This document shows positions 54,719-64,000 of a stretch of 64,000 nucleotides of DNA, piece after piece (the first letter of the stretch is position 1; every line of letters begins with the position of its first letter). The stretch comes from Fredinandcohnia onubensis (GTDB lineage: Bacteria; Bacillota; Bacilli; Bacillales; Bacillaceae_L). The position numbers and the translations under genes are program-made. A model generated the notes under the pieces. It was not told the DNA's origin, made no database searches, and worked only from the letters and a program-made list of their open reading frames with translations. The stretch is taken from assembly GCF_002734285.1 (NCBI RefSeq), contig NZ_NSEA01000023.1:62001-126000 (forward strand), in the 5' to 3' direction.

Positions 54719-55132
54719 TTATTTTGTCAAAGCATGTTCAACCTTTATACAACGATCCATTACCACAGTAATCCCACGTTCCTTCAAATAGTTGTATGCT
54801 TCTTCACTAACACATCCAAGCTGCGACCAAAACACATCCGCATCAATATCATCAAATTCTTTCGCAACATCAATTAAATATTCCGATCTTCGAAAAACAT
54901 TAACAATATCAATATGTCCTTCGATATCTTTTATTGATTTAACGGCTTTTACACCTAATGCTTCGTCAATAGTTGGATTTACAGGTATGATTTCATACCC
55001 AGCATCCTGCATAGCCTTACTTACCATATTGGAAGTTCTTTCAGGATTATCAGATAAACCAACAACAGCAATCCGTTTACTTTTCTTTAAAATGTTACCG
55101 AGTTCAGCACGAGTCGGAATTTCCAATGACAT
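54719..55132 (-). CDS. CoA-binding protein (YneT/YccU family)
   Basis: 137 aa from the ATG at 55132 with AGGGAGGA upstream; the frame is open further up but without a ribosome site. A single Rossmann domain: RIAVVGLSDNPERTSNM at residues about 22-38, then IIPVNPTIDEALG and DVFWSQLGC. The family is a stand-alone CoA_binding_2 domain of unknown precise role. Its position between parE and plsY matches B. subtilis yneT. Confidence 0.87.
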   Translation of the reverse strand: MSLEIPTRAELGNILKKSKRIAVVGLSDNPERTSNMVSKAMQDAGYEIIPVNPTIDEALGVKAVKSIKDIEGHIDIVNVFRRSEYLIDVAKEFDDIDADVFWSQLGCVSEEAYNYLKERGITVVMDRCIKVEHALTK

Positions 55133-55412
55133 TTTATTGGGTCCTCCCTTTATATATTCTAACAGATAATATCTCTCATAGTATTTCGGTCCCAAGCCTA
55201 GATATTCCTGCATTTATTTTGATATTCAACGTATTTGAATATTTCTGCATCGTTTTTCAATATTTTTTGTCGAAATTAAAAGAAAAAATCATTGTAAGTA
55301 AAAATATCTTGTATAATGAGAATACTTGTACAAGCATGGTATTATCGAGAAAGAATGATACAATGTGTCAAGAAGCAATTATCTTTATTATTTTATTAAA
55401 GGAGTTAAGAGT

Positions 55413-56024
55413 ATGGTACTAAATATTATTATTATACTCCTTGCTTATCTTCTTGGTTCGATTCCTTCTGGATTAATCGTTGGGAAGATTGGCTATGGTA
55501 TAGACATTCGGGAGCATGGTAGCGGAAATTTAGGTGGGACAAATACGTTTCGGACACTTGGGAAAAAGGCAGGCTTAATCGTTACAAGTGCAGACATTTT
55601 AAAAGGGACATTAGCAACTCTACTTCCCATTCTATTATTGAATGGTTCATTTCCAGATTATTTTCCTTTATTAGTTGGAATGGTGGCTGTTGTAGGTCAT
55701 ATGTACCCAATTTTTGCAGGTTTTAAAGGTGGAAAAGCAGTCGCAACCTCTGGCGGGGTTCTGTTGGGTTATAACCCAATCCTTTTTATTACAACTTTAC
55801 TATGCTTTTTTATTTTCTTGAAATTGACGAAAATGGTTTCACTATCTTCTATGCTAGTTTCAATTTATTGCGTGTCTTTCAGTATTGTTTATAGTATTTT
55901 TATAAAAACTGATTACCCGCTTATCATTGTAGTCTCATTACTTGCCGTTTTCGTGTTTTATCGCCACCGAGCAAACATCGCACGAATTAAGAATAAAACA
56001 GAACCGAAAATTAAATGGCTATAA
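55413..56024 (+). CDS. plsY: Glycerol-3-phosphate acyltransferase PlsY
   Basis: 203 aa, slightly longer than usual. Starts at the ATG 55413 with AAAGGAG 10 bases upstream. Membrane protein with the PlsY motifs [22 protein letters not shown] near residue 38 and [18 protein letters not shown] near residue 95. It transfers an acyl group from acyl phosphate to glycerol 3-phosphate, the first step of phospholipid synthesis. It is divergent from the CoA-binding gene as in B. subtilis. A TATAAT lies at 55312-55317. Confidence 0.93.
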   Translation: MVLNIIIILLAYLLGSIPSGLIVGKIGYGIDIREHGSGNLGGTNTFRTLGKKAGLIVTSADILKGTLATLLPILLLNGSFPDYFPLLVGMVAVVGHMYPIFAGFKGGKAVATSGGVLLGYNPILFITTLLCFFIFLKLTKMVSLSSMLVSIYCVSFSIVYSIFIKTDYPLIIVVSLLAVFVFYRHRANIARIKNKTEPKIKWL

Positions 56025-56054
56025 AATGAGTTTATGTCCATAAAAAGGAAATTT

Positions 56055-56092
56055 GACGTGTGACCCTTAGATAGTCACACGTCTTACTTTTT
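56055..56092. terminator. Terminator between plsY and the S9 peptidase gene
   Basis: Perfect 10-bp arms GACGTGTGAC / GTCACACGTC followed by TTACTTTTT; used by plsY and possibly by the convergent gene. Confidence 0.75.
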
Positions 56093-57875
56093 AAATAAAT
56101 CGATCAAAAAACTCTAGTATTTTTCGATTTACTTTGATTTCATTTTCTTTTTTCGAGAATCCATGCCCCTCATCTTCAAGAACCAAATATTCAACTTCCC
56201 TACCTTTATCTTGCAATGCCTCTACGATTTTATCAGATTCCGCTTTTACAACACGTGGGTCGTTGGCCCCTTGGATAACTAACATTGGTTTTACCATGCC
56301 ATCAAAATGGGTAATTGGTGAAAACTCTATTAACTTCTCACGATCTTTCACCGGATCGCCAACCCATTGGTTCATAACAGGCTTCCAGTGCTCTGGAACC
56401 GAATTAATAAATGAGAACAAATCACTCGGTCCAAAGATGTCAATGACAGCTTTAAAGTATTCTTGGTGTTTACCATGAAGCAAGAGTGCCATATATCCAC
56501 CATAGCTACCACCTAACAGAAGTATTTTTTCACGGTCTGCGTATCCGTTCGTAATTAACCATTCAAGTCCTTCGATATTATCTAGACGAGGACCAAGTCC
56601 CCAGTCACCCTCTACCATTTTCGCAAATTTCAATCCGTATCCTGTGGAACCTCGGAAGTTCGGCGCAAAAATACTATAACCCCGATTCACTAGAAATTGA
56701 AACATCGCCCTAAATGACTTTCGTTCTGCTGCCTGTGGTCCTCCATGAGGCCATAAAATGACATGTCCATTTGAAACATCTTTATTTGCCTTAAACAATA
56801 ACGCCTCAATCTCTAACCCATCAAAAGAGGGATAAGTGATTACATCAGGCTGAACAAGTTCTTCCTCTTTAACTCCAGGAACTCCATAGTTCGTAATGGC
56901 TTCCCACACATTTTCAGTAGCACTACGCTTATAGATGTTAAGCGGATTTGTAGCAGAACGCCCTAGGACATACAGGTTGTTATTTTCTGATACAATTAGC
57001 TTTTCAATTACGGATGAAGGCGTATTATACTTTTCTACTTCTCCTGTTTCAATATGATATTTATAGAGAAAATCCTCAACACCTTTTTCACTCACAATGT
57101 AGATTGTTTGAGATTGTTTGTTATATTGAATTGATTTCATTTCTTCCTTTTCAAATGAAGCAACTTTAGAAAATGTGTTTGTTGTCACATCATATTTAGC
57201 AAGATATGAAAAATCATCATTATAATCCGTTAATAGGTAAATCGTACTATCTGATGTAAATAGAACATCAGATACAGTGTGCTGTTGCTCTGTCTCTGGT
57301 GTTAAGCGTACTTCGGTGCCATCTTTATGTAAAAAAGCTAAGGAATATGTATTGGCAAAATGCTTTAAATAGATTTGACTACTTTCATCTGGACTAAGCG
57401 CTAACAAGTAGGTCGCTGCATCTTTTCCCACGTTCATAACCAATTCTTCTTCTGTTTCGAGGTTATAGCAATATGAATTCAAACACATTGCATTATCCTT
57501 TGTTGAAGTATAGTATAATTTCTTCCCATCCTTAGACAGGAGTGCAATCATATGTCTCTGCCCTTCCTGAATTCGTATAGGCTTTAATTCTCCACCCTGC
57601 GGCTGAATAGCATATAACTGTGTATTTTCATCGCCATCTTTATCAAAGCCTGCAATTAAAAATTGACCATTTTTATCATAAGTAAGCTCTTGACAGCTTT
57701 GATCATTAAAAGTCAATGGATATGGAAATTGATTAGGCAGGTCGATTCCCCAAAGATTATATTTTCCACTTAAGTTTGTACTAAATACTACCTGTTTTTC
57801 ATCGGGACTAATCGTAAAATTCTGTATCCCAAAGGTTTTAAAAAATTGTTCTACATCTGGCTTTTGAAATTTCAT
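56091..57875 (-). CDS. S9 family peptidase (prolyl oligopeptidase-like)
   Basis: 594 aa, no signal peptide, so cytosolic. The N-terminal 340 residues form a beta-propeller (repeated blade-like stretches such as GYDKDGDENTQLYAI-type FDKDGDENTQLYAI). The C-terminal alpha/beta hydrolase has the nucleophile in GGSYGGYMALL, the aspartate in GANDPRV and the histidine in EDEGHGF. The family includes acylaminoacyl peptidases and dipeptidyl peptidases. Convergent with plsY; divergent from capA-like gene. Confidence 0.9.
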   Translation of the reverse strand: MKFQKPDVEQFFKTFGIQNFTISPDEKQVVFSTNLSGKYNLWGIDLPNQFPYPLTFNDQSCQELTYDKNGQFLIAGFDKDGDENTQLYAIQPQGGELKPIRIQEGQRHMIALLSKDGKKLYYTSTKDNAMCLNSYCYNLETEEELVMNVGKDAATYLLALSPDESSQIYLKHFANTYSLAFLHKDGTEVRLTPETEQQHTVSDVLFTSDSTIYLLTDYNDDFSYLAKYDVTTNTFSKVASFEKEEMKSIQYNKQSQTIYIVSEKGVEDFLYKYHIETGEVEKYNTPSSVIEKLIVSENNNLYVLGRSATNPLNIYKRSATENVWEAITNYGVPGVKEEELVQPDVITYPSFDGLEIEALLFKANKDVSNGHVILWPHGGPQAAERKSFRAMFQFLVNRGYSIFAPNFRGSTGYGLKFAKMVEGDWGLGPRLDNIEGLEWLITNGYADREKILLLGGSYGGYMALLLHGKHQEYFKAVIDIFGPSDLFSFINSVPEHWKPVMNQWVGDPVKDREKLIEFSPITHFDGMVKPMLVIQGANDPRVVKAESDKIVEALQDKGREVEYLVLEDEGHGFSKKENEIKVNRKILEFFDRFI

Positions 57876-57953
57876 CCTTAAACACCTACTTCTTTAGATT
57901 TCAATCCACATGCAAATAATTCGACAGTTTTCTAAAATCTCCTGCCAATTTAT

Positions 57954-57978
57954 TTCGAAAGATGAAATATCTTTCGAA
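57954..57978. promoter_or_regulatory. Perfect 10-bp inverted repeat upstream of the CapA-family gene
   Basis: TTCGAAAGAT-GAAAT-ATCTTTCGAA lies between the divergent peptidase and CapA-family genes, 4 bp before a TTGACA (57982-57987). Placement fits an operator controlling one or both promoters. The regulator is unknown. Confidence 0.5.
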
Positions 57979-58067
57979 TCATTGACAATATTCGATAAAT
58001 TTCTAACATTTTTTCATAGTTTTGTATTATAGTAGAATTATCATACTCTGGTAAGGAGCAATGTTAT

Positions 58068-59261
58068 ATGAGACGAAGCAGAAAGAAAAAAAGGACACTA
58101 TTTAGCACCAAATATCTCATTAGTACAATGATTTTATTACTTATTCCATTGGGCATTTATTTCACTCTAAATAATGTTAAAGCAAATACAAAAACAGAGG
58201 CTTACATTGCTCAAAATCATGAATTCAAAAAGACTGAGCAGAATTTCAAACCGTTTACAACATCAATGACACTATCAGCGATTGGGGACATCTTAATTCA
58301 TTCCACCGTATATAATGATGCAAAAACTGACAATGGATATGATTTCAAACCAATGATTGCAAATGTGAAGCACTTACTTGAAAACGCAGACATTACGATT
58401 GCCAATCAAGAAACAATTGTTGGTGGAACTGAAATCGGATTATCTACTTATCCGAGTTTTAACAGCCCCTATGATGTAGCTGATGCATTTAAGGATGCTG
58501 GGGTAGATATTGTATCTATTGCGAACAACCATACCCTCGACCGTGGTGAAAAGGCAATTATTAGTGCTACAAATTATTTAAACAAAATTGGAATGGAATA
58601 TACAGGAGGGTACCAGAGTCCTGAAGATAAAAGTAGAATTAGGGTATTAAATCAAAATGGAATTAACATTGCATTCCTTTCCTACACTTATGGGACAAAT
58701 GGGATACCTGTCCCTAAGGGAAAAGATCACCTTGTTAACTTAATTGACATGGAACTCATAAAAAAAGATATAAAAGCAGCAAAAGAGATAGCGGATGTCG
58801 TGTCAGTAAGTATGCATTGGGGAAATGAGTATCAATTACTTCCGAATGACCATCAAAAACAATTAGCACAACAACTTGCAGATGAAGGTGTTGACCTCAT
58901 TATTGGTCACCATCCTCACGTCTTACAACCGATGGATTGGTTAAAGGGTAAGGATGGAAATCAAACCTTCGTTATTTACTCATTAGGTAATTTCTTATCT
59001 GGACAGATGTGGGATTATAAAGATATTGGTGGGGTTTTAAAAGTTGAAATTATAAAAGAAGTAAAATCAAAAGATGAATCCATCATTCGTATTCAAAACC
59101 CACAATTTACACCAACATTTGTATCAAACAGGCATAACAAAAACTTTAAGGTAGTACCTCTCGAAAATGCCGGCACCTTCGGATTAAGTAATGCTTTAAG
59201 TAAATACGATGAAATGACCCACCATATGAATCAATGGCTTAACCAAGAAAGCAGTAACTAA
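58068..59261 (+). CDS. CapA family protein (metallophosphatase-like, cell-surface)
   Basis: 397 aa. A basic N-terminus and one membrane segment (about residues 13-30) anchor or export it. The catalytic fold shows IGDILIHSTVY near residue 76, IANQETIV, SIANNHTLDRG near 147, SMHWGNEY, and GHHPHVLQPM near 280, the metal-binding pattern of CapA/PgsA enzymes. Relatives take part in polyglutamate synthesis or capsule anchoring, but no capB/capC homologues are next to it. AAGGAG upstream. Confidence 0.9.
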   Translation: MRRSRKKKRTLFSTKYLISTMILLLIPLGIYFTLNNVKANTKTEAYIAQNHEFKKTEQNFKPFTTSMTLSAIGDILIHSTVYNDAKTDNGYDFKPMIANVKHLLENADITIANQETIVGGTEIGLSTYPSFNSPYDVADAFKDAGVDIVSIANNHTLDRGEKAIISATNYLNKIGMEYTGGYQSPEDKSRIRVLNQNGINIAFLSYTYGTNGIPVPKGKDHLVNLIDMELIKKDIKAAKEIADVVSVSMHWGNEYQLLPNDHQKQLAQQLADEGVDLIIGHHPHVLQPMDWLKGKDGNQTFVIYSLGNFLSGQMWDYKDIGGVLKVEIIKEVKSKDESIIRIQNPQFTPTFVSNRHNKNFKVVPLENAGTFGLSNALSKYDEMTHHMNQWLNQESSN

Positions 59262-59293
59262 AAAAACAAGGCACTTAAATGCCTTGTTTTTTC
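59262..59293. terminator. Bidirectional terminator
   Basis: AAAACAAGGCA and TGCCTTGTTTT around a short loop with T-runs on both strands; shared by the convergent CapA-family and thioesterase genes. Confidence 0.8.
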
Positions 59294-59718
59294 TATTCAA
59301 CTTTCTTTTTTGCAGTTTCATATGCCTTATGCCATTCAGGGTAATGTTTTCTAATCGAAATTGGACGAAATGAATCTTTTTTCACACAAACATGTGAAGA
59401 TGTAGCATTTACGGAAACTTCTCCATCTGGGCGTACAATTTCATAGCCATATATGACTCTTAGACCGTCATACTGTTCAATCCACGTCTTCACTAAAGCT
59501 GTTTCACCATATCGTAATGGTTTTTTGTAGGAAACCTGTAGATCAATTACAGGAGAAATAATGCCATCGCTCTCCATTGCTGCATAGCTAAAACCTAAAT
59601 CCTTAATTAACTGGGTTCTTCCTAGCTCCATCCAAACTAAATAATTTGCATGATAAACAACACCCATTTGGTCTGTTTCTGCATAACGTACTTCGACTTC
59701 TTTTTTTGAAATGAACAA
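59293..59718 (-). CDS. Acyl-CoA thioesterase, 4-hydroxybenzoyl-CoA thioesterase family (YneP-like)
   Basis: 141 aa, single hot-dog domain. The catalytic segment VRYAETDQMGVVYHANYLVW near residues 10-29 is characteristic. The family hydrolyses short or aromatic acyl-CoA in the cytosol. Synteny with tlp matches B. subtilis yneP. Confidence 0.9.
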   Translation of the reverse strand: MFISKKEVEVRYAETDQMGVVYHANYLVWMELGRTQLIKDLGFSYAAMESDGIISPVIDLQVSYKKPLRYGETALVKTWIEQYDGLRVIYGYEIVRPDGEVSVNATSSHVCVKKDSFRPISIRKHYPEWHKAYETAKKKVE

Positions 59719-59818
59719 TTCTAACCTCTCCCTATTGAGTTCTAAAGATGCTTTACATATATAGTAACATAAGTTGGAAAAGCCCTAAAAATGATTTCAT
59801 TAGAAATTACAAAAATAG

Positions 59819-59845
59819 AGTATGCCATATAAGGTGGCATACTCT
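59819..59845 (-). terminator. Terminator of tlp
   Basis: GAGTATGCCA / TGGCATACTC arms; on the minus strand followed by TATTTTTG. Confidence 0.7.
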
Positions 59846-59852
59846 ACAAGTT

Positions 59853-60086
59853 TTACTTATAACCATTTTCGCGAGCGGCAGCTTCGTCCTTTATTTCTTC
59901 GCGCATTGCAGCTATAGATTCTTCACGGCGTTCGTTCTTGGCCTGGATTCTCTGGCGCTCTTCTTCATTTGAAAATTGCATTGCATCATGTGACTCCTCG
60001 ATATTCTCAATCGTGTTTTGGACCATGTCTTGTAGTCTTTCTACATTATCACTTCTATCATCTGGTTTAGCTTTGTTGTGCGTCAT
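59853..60086 (-). CDS. tlp: Small acid-soluble spore protein Tlp
   Basis: 77 aa, the usual length. The stretch KPDDRSDNVERLQDMVQNTI at residues 7-26 and the end DEAAARENGYK are nearly as in B. subtilis Tlp. It is a minor spore-core protein made in the forespore. Good AGGAGG site. In B. subtilis it is co-transcribed with sspN, which lies just upstream here too, though a terminator-like hairpin separates them. Confidence 0.95.
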   Translation of the reverse strand: MTHNKAKPDDRSDNVERLQDMVQNTIENIEESHDAMQFSNEEERQRIQAKNERREESIAAMREEIKDEAAARENGYK

Positions 60087-60167
60087 ATCTTATTCCTCCT
60101 ATGTATTAGTAATACATCTCTATTTTGCTTCAGTTATGATCATTTTATTTCTGGAAAAAAAATAAAA

Positions 60168-60193
60168 GGACGTTTTTGAAAACGTCCTTTTAC
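60168..60193 (-). terminator. Hairpin between sspN and tlp
   Basis: AAAAGGACGTTTT / AAAACGTCCTTTT arms; on the minus strand followed by ATTTTTTTT. It would end sspN transcripts or reduce tlp. Confidence 0.75.
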
Positions 60194-60214
60194 TCGTGTG
60201 TGCTAATGGTAGCA

Positions 60215-60352
60215 TTATTCACCTTTAGTTTGCATAACCTGAGCATGCTTTCCTGATGTATCCTGCATTTTTTTCCCTTTATTTCCACCAAATCCACGTG
60301 GTTGTGTACCAGTTTGGTTATTTTTAAATTGGTTATGATAATTTTTCGGCAT
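60215..60352 (-). CDS. sspN: Small acid-soluble spore protein N
   Basis: 45 aa, ATG at 60352 with AGGAGGGG 8 bases upstream. The C-terminal half (GGNKGKKMQDTSGKH, then MQTKGE) matches the SspN ending NKGEQMHD.SG..... MQTKGE recalled from B. subtilis; the N-terminal half is Asn/Gln-rich and divergent. Forespore-specific minor spore protein. Its position beside tlp supports the call. Confidence 0.85.
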   Translation of the reverse strand: MPKNYHNQFKNNQTGTQPRGFGGNKGKKMQDTSGKHAQVMQTKGE

Positions 60353-60452
60353 TTTATTTACCCCTCCTCCTTTACATTATCACCCGGAAAGGGCTTTCTC
60401 ATGTAAAAAGAAGAGTGGATCCTCTATCCAAATAAAAGATTTGATGGGAAAT

Positions 60453-60584
60453 TTACTCAGCTTTTTCTAATCTTTTTTGCTCAAGTCTCGCCTCAATACG
60501 CTCCATTGCTTCTTGGTCTTTCAATAATTGCTGTTTGTTTTCATTAACCAAATCTGCAAAAGAAACCTTTCTAACTTTTCTCAA
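60453..60584 (-). CDS. FbpB family small basic protein
   Basis: 43 aa from a TTG at 60584, with AAGGTGA 6 bases upstream. The sequence MRKVRKVSFADLVNENKQQL and the helical rest match the small basic protein family of FbpB, a Fur-regulated partner of the FsrA small RNA that lowers production of iron-rich enzymes such as aconitase. It lies close to the aconitase gene here. I did not see a convincing Fur box. Whether it works with an FsrA-like RNA in this organism is inference. Confidence 0.75.
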   Translation of the reverse strand: MRKVRKVSFADLVNENKQQLLKDQEAMERIEARLEQKRLEKAE

Positions 60585-60708
60585 TATTCTCACCTTCCTC
60601 TATCTACCATTGTAATAGTAATAATCTCCAAAAAACGATTAAATTATTACAAATTTTCGAAAATTTATTTAAAAATTAGAAAGAAGTGCATTTTTACTAA
60701 AAAAGGCA

Positions 60709-60741
60709 TAAAAAAAAGAACCAAATCAAGTTGGTTCTCAT
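60709..60741 (-). terminator. Terminator of the thioredoxin-like gene
   Basis: Arms GAACCAA / TTGGTTC; on the minus strand followed by TTTTTTTT. Confidence 0.75.
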
Positions 60742-60743
60742 CT

Positions 60744-61268
60744 TCACTTTAATTTTCCTACTTTAGCTTCTAACATTTCTAGGTCCATCTGTCCTTTGAT
60801 GAAATCATTAATCGTTCCATCGGAGTTAATGAAAAAAGTTTCAGGTAATCCTAATACCTTATAATCACTACTTGCTTGATTTTTTGGATCAACTAAGAGT
60901 GGAAATGTATAACCTTTTCCTTCAACAAATTCATGTGCGTTTTCTGCCTTTACTTCAGAAGCTGTCATGTTGACTGCAAGCACTTCAATGTCATCACTTT
61001 TCGTTTCATAAAACTCTTGAATCTCAGGCATTTCCTCACGACATGGTTTACACCATGATGCCCAAAAATTAACAACAACTTTCTTGCCTTTTAGATCCGA
61101 TAAACGAATTGTTTCATTTTCATCATTTAATAGCTGAAGTTCAAAATCTGGGGCCATATTACCAATTTCAATACCGGTTATCCCTCTTTTTTTATCTTCT
61201 ACAAAATCAAAAACTGCATATCCGATAAGGCCAATAAGAATAAGTGGAATAATAATTTTTTTAACCAT
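60744..61268 (-). CDS. Membrane-anchored TlpA/ResA-like thiol-disulfide oxidoreductase (YneN-like)
   Basis: 174 aa from the ATG at 61268 with GGAGGATACAA; the frame upstream lacks a ribosome site. N-terminal membrane anchor (about residues 5-22), then a thioredoxin fold facing outside: APDFELQLLND, the active site WASWCKPCREEMPE near residue 75, and the cis-proline region GLPETFFIN. Likely reduces disulfides in exported proteins. Position next to aconitase matches B. subtilis yneN. Confidence 0.9.
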   Translation of the reverse strand: MVKKIIIPLILIGLIGYAVFDFVEDKKRGITGIEIGNMAPDFELQLLNDENETIRLSDLKGKKVVVNFWASWCKPCREEMPEIQEFYETKSDDIEVLAVNMTASEVKAENAHEFVEGKGYTFPLLVDPKNQASSDYKVLGLPETFFINSDGTINDFIKGQMDLEMLEAKVGKLK

Positions 61269-61350
61269 TTGTATCCTCCGTAAAAAATAAGCAATATCAA
61301 AGGTTTTCCCTATTATCATTATAACAATTTACCCATGTAAAAGGACAATA

Positions 61351-61388
61351 TTAAAAGGCAGTTTTGTGAAATCCACAAAACTGCCTTA
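61351..61388 (-). terminator. Terminator of acnA
   Basis: Arms AAGGCAGTTTTGTG / CACAAAACTGCCTT; on the minus strand followed by TTAATATT. Strong, nearly perfect stem. Confidence 0.7.
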
Positions 61389-61402
61389 GATAGAAAAGGT
61401 TA

Positions 61403-64000
61403 TTAACCCTTCATTTTTTCACGAAGTACCATTTGTAGGATACCACCGTGACGGTAGTAATCAATTTCAACTTCACTATCGAAACGAACAAGAACTTCAA
61501 ATTCTTTCTTGTTTCCTTCTTCGTCAGTAGCTGTTACTTTTACATAGTCGCGTGGTCTTACATTTTCGTCAATTTGAACTTCGATTGTTTCTTTTCCAGT
61601 TAAGCCAAGAGTTTCAGCATTCTCACCTTGTTTGAATTGTAGTGGTAGTACACCCATTAATACAAGGTTACTGCGGTGAATACGCTCGAAGCTTTCAGCA
61701 ATAACTGTCTTAATGCCTAGAAGGTTAGTACCTTTCGCAGCCCAGTCACGAGATGATCCCATACCATAGTCGTTACCAGCGATAACAACTAAGCCAGTAC
61801 CATCTTGCTTGTATTTCATACATGCATCATAGATAGACATAACTTCGCCTGTCGGCCAGTGAGTAGTCCATCCACCTTCTGTACCAGGAGCGATTTGGTT
61901 ACGAATACGGATATTCGCAAAAGTTCCTCTTGTCATAACGCGGTCGTTACCACGACGTGAACCATAAGAGTTAAAGTCACGAGGTGTAACACCTTTTTCT
62001 TGTAGGTATTTACCTGCTGGTGTATCTTTACCAATTGAACCTGCTGGTGAAATGTGGTCAGTTGTTACGGAATCACCGAATTTACCAACTACACGTAATC
62101 CACTTAATGGTTTAACTTCACCTGGTTCTTTAGATAAACCTTCGAAGAATGGTGGGTTTTGAATGTATGTTGAATCTTCATCCCACACATAAAGTGCTTC
62201 GTCTGTACTTTCAATTGCATTCCAACGCTCATTATCATCAAATACACGCTCATATTCTTTTCTGAATAGCTCAGGAGTAACAGTCTTTTTAACCTCTGCC
62301 TTAACTTCTTCTGCAGTAGGCCAGATGTCATTAAAGAATACATCGTTACCGTCTTTGTCTTTACCGATTGGTTCTTTTTCAAGATCGATATCAACAGTAC
62401 CAGCTAGTGCATATGCCACTACAAGTGGTGGTGATGCAAGGTAGTTACCTTTTACTAGTGGATGGATACGTCCTTCAAAGTTACGGTTACCAGAAAGAAC
62501 AGAAGTGATCACTAAGTCATTTTCAGCAACTTCTTTTTCAATTTCAGGAGCTAATGGACCAGAGTTACCGATACATGTTGTACATCCATAACCAACAGTG
62601 CTAAAACCAAGCTTTTCGAGGTACGAAAGTAATCCTGAATCTTCTAAATAACCAGTAACAACTTTAGAACCAGGTGCTAAAGATGTTTTTACAAATTTAG
62701 GAACTTCTAGGCCTTTTTCAACTGCTTTCTTCGCAACAAGACCAGCACCTAACATTACGTATGGGTTTGAAGTATTTGTACAACTTGTGATTGCAGCGAT
62801 TGCAATGTCACCAGTCTTCATTTTTACTTCTTCGCCATCGTTGAACTTTACAGTAATTTCCTTATTGATTTCTTCAGGAGTTAAACCGTATCCTTGGTTA
62901 CCAGTTGCTGTTAATGCAGTTTGGTAAGCTTCTTTCATTTTTGAAAGTGGAATTAAATCTTGTGGACGCTTAGGACCAGAAAGATTCGCTTCAATTTCAG
63001 AAAGATTGATTTCAACAACATCTGTGAAAGTTGGATCTTCAACATCTGGTGTATAGAATAAGCCGTTAGCTTTACTGTATTCTTCCACAACTTTAACTTG
63101 CTCTTCGTCACGGCCTGTTAAACGAAGATATTCTAACGCTTCGTTATCTACTGGGAAGAATCCGCATGTAGCACCGTATTCTGGAGCCATGTTAGAAATC
63201 GTTGCACGGTCTGCAAGTGGAAGTTGAGAAACTCCAGGACCGAAGAATTCAACAAATTTACCTACAACGCCCTTTTGACGTAATACTTGAGTTACTTTAA
63301 GTGCTAAGTCAGTAGCTGTTGTACCGTTTGGTAATGTACCTACTAATTTCACACCGATAACTTCAGGTACTGGGAAATATGAAGGTTGACCAAGCATTCC
63401 TGCTTCTGCTTCAATTCCTCCAACACCCCATCCAAGTACACCGATACCGTTAATCATTGTAGTATGAGAGTCAGTACCAACAAGTGTATCAGGGAATGTT
63501 TCAAATTCACCGTTTTCACCTTCAACAGCATGAACAACATTTGCTAAATATTCAAGGTTAACTTGGTGAACGATACCAGTTGCTGGTGGTACAGCACGGT
63601 AGTTATCGAATGATTTTTGAGCCCAACTTAAGAATTTATAACGCTCTGCATTACGTTCAAACTCTAGATCCATATTGAACTTTAAAGAATCTAGTGTACC
63701 CGCTTTATCAACTTGTACAGAGTGGTCAATAACGAGATCAACTGGAATTTCCGGGTTGATTTTTTGTGGGTCTCCACCCATGTCAGCCATTGCTTTACGA
63801 AGTGAAGCTAAATCAACTACAGCTGGTACTCCAGTAAAATCTTGAAGAATTACACGAGAAGGCTTAAATGGAACATCAACCTCTTGTAACTCATCAGTTC
63901 CCCATTTTGCTAAGTTTTCAACATGCTCTTTTGTAATTACTCTTCCATCAACTTGACGTAATACGGATTCTAAAAGAACCTTGATGGAATACGGCAATTT
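61403..64000 (-). CDS. acnA: Aconitate hydratase (5' end cut by window edge)
   Basis: At least 865 residues are visible; the reading frame runs off the right edge, and about 40 N-terminal residues of a roughly 905-residue AcnA/CitB are missing. Iron-sulfur cysteines are in TSCTNTSNP and [25 protein letters not shown] and [13 protein letters not shown] are further family signatures. It interconverts citrate and isocitrate in the TCA cycle and, in Bacillus, moonlights as an iron-responsive RNA-binding protein. A strong terminator follows. Confidence 0.97.
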   Translation of the reverse strand, partial: KLPYSIKVLLESVLRQVDGRVITKEHVENLAKWGTDELQEVDVPFKPSRVILQDFTGVPAVVDLASLRKAMADMGGDPQKINPEIPVDLVIDHSVQVDKAGTLDSLKFNMDLEFERNAERYKFLSWAQKSFDNYRAVPPATGIVHQVNLEYLANVVHAVEGENGEFETFPDTLVGTDSHTTMINGIGVLGWGVGGIEAEAGMLGQPSYFPVPEVIGVKLVGTLPNGTTATDLALKVTQVLRQKGVVGKFVEFFGPGVSQLPLADRATISNMAPEYGATCGFFPVDNEALEYLRLTGRDEEQVKVVEEYSKANGLFYTPDVEDPTFTDVVEINLSEIEANLSGPKRPQDLIPLSKMKEAYQTALTATGNQGYGLTPEEINKEITVKFNDGEEVKMKTGDIAIAAITSCTNTSNPYVMLGAGLVAKKAVEKGLEVPKFVKTSLAPGSKVVTGYLEDSGLLSYLEKLGFSTVGYGCTTCIGNSGPLAPEIEKEVAENDLVITSVLSGNRNFEGRIHPLVKGNYLASPPLVVAYALAGTVDIDLEKEPIGKDKDGNDVFFNDIWPTAEEVKAEVKKTVTPELFRKEYERVFDDNERWNAIESTDEALYVWDEDSTYIQNPPFFEGLSKEPGEVKPLSGLRVVGKFGDSVTTDHISPAGSIGKDTPAGKYLQEKGVTPRDFNSYGSRRGNDRVMTRGTFANIRIRNQIAPGTEGGWTTHWPTGEVMSIYDACMKYKQDGTGLVVIAGNDYGMGSSRDWAAKGTNLLGIKTVIAESFERIHRSNLVLMGVLPLQFKQGENAETLGLTGKETIEVQIDENVRPRDYVKVTATDEEGNKKEFEVLVRFDSEVEIDYYRHGGILQMVLREKMKG

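Noticed and set aside
60600-60640. Possible Fur box upstream of the FbpB-like gene
   Set aside because: Only loose NATAAT-like hexamers (GTAATAGTAATAATC); does not reach the 7-1-7 consensus.
1-64000. CRISPR arrays, tRNA and rRNA genes, riboswitches
   Set aside because: Looked for regularly spaced repeats, tRNA-like cloverleaf/GGTTCGA segments and known riboswitch cores; none could be supported.

Overview
The window looks like chromosome of a low-GC, spore-forming Bacillaceae (Bacillus, Neobacillus or Mesobacillus type). Evidence is the A+T-rich sequence, strong AGGAGG-type ribosome sites with frequent TTG/GTG starts, spore genes (tlp, sspN), and a block from about 50 kb to the right edge whose gene content matches the Bacillus subtilis parC-parE-yneT-plsY / thioesterase-tlp-sspN-yneN-citB neighbourhood. 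The species cannot be fixed from this sequence alone.

The left 42 kb carries three catabolic clusters, each with its own regulator and a different importer class. Cluster A (1-11.1 kb) has a LysR-type regulator (cut by the left edge) divergent from a TRAP-TAXI receptor and a fused TRAP permease. These are followed by a homocitrate/isopropylmalate synthase-like DRE-TIM enzyme, two SDR dehydrogenases and a D-2-hydroxyacid dehydrogenase; an aldehyde dehydrogenase and a beta-hydroxyacid dehydrogenase converge from the other side. A perfect CcpA-type cre site precedes the receptor gene. Cluster B (17.3-29.4 kb) has an RpiR regulator, an enolase-superfamily N-acylamino acid racemase/OSB synthase-like enzyme, a cytosolic serine beta-lactamase-like hydrolase and a ribose-type ABC importer. 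It continues with an M81 (MlrC) peptidase, an N-acyl-D-amino acid deacylase, a GNAT protein and an M20 amidohydrolase. It reads as uptake and breakdown of a D-residue- or N-acyl-containing compound. Cluster C (30.2-42.5 kb) resembles E. coli sgc (DeoR regulator, FGGY kinase, M42/SgcX-like, BtpA/SgcQ-like). It adds an OMPDC-superfamily protein lacking two catalytic residues, a zinc alcohol dehydrogenase, a CUT1 ABC importer without its ATPase, an MmsA/IolA dehydrogenase and a CE7 esterase.

Between A and B (11.1-17.3 kb) is a decayed stretch. It holds broken reading frames, isolated terminators, a possible insertion-sequence end, an HNH endonuclease fragment, a large lipoprotein, and a 45-residue cysteine-rich protein that looks intact. 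From 42.8 to 47.5 kb is an accessory patch of small unknown genes, a YkyB-family gene, a zinc-ribbon-repeat protein whose nuclease domain is cut off, and a tyrosine recombinase fragment cut at the same point on the opposite strand.

The core part (47.6-64 kb) holds an AlaX-like editing protein, an AI-2E-family membrane protein, topoisomerase IV (parC, parE), a CoA-binding protein, plsY, an S9 peptidase, a CapA-family protein and a thioesterase. It ends with tlp, sspN, a small FbpB-like protein, a thioredoxin and aconitase (cut by the right edge). No rRNA, tRNA or CRISPR array was seen.
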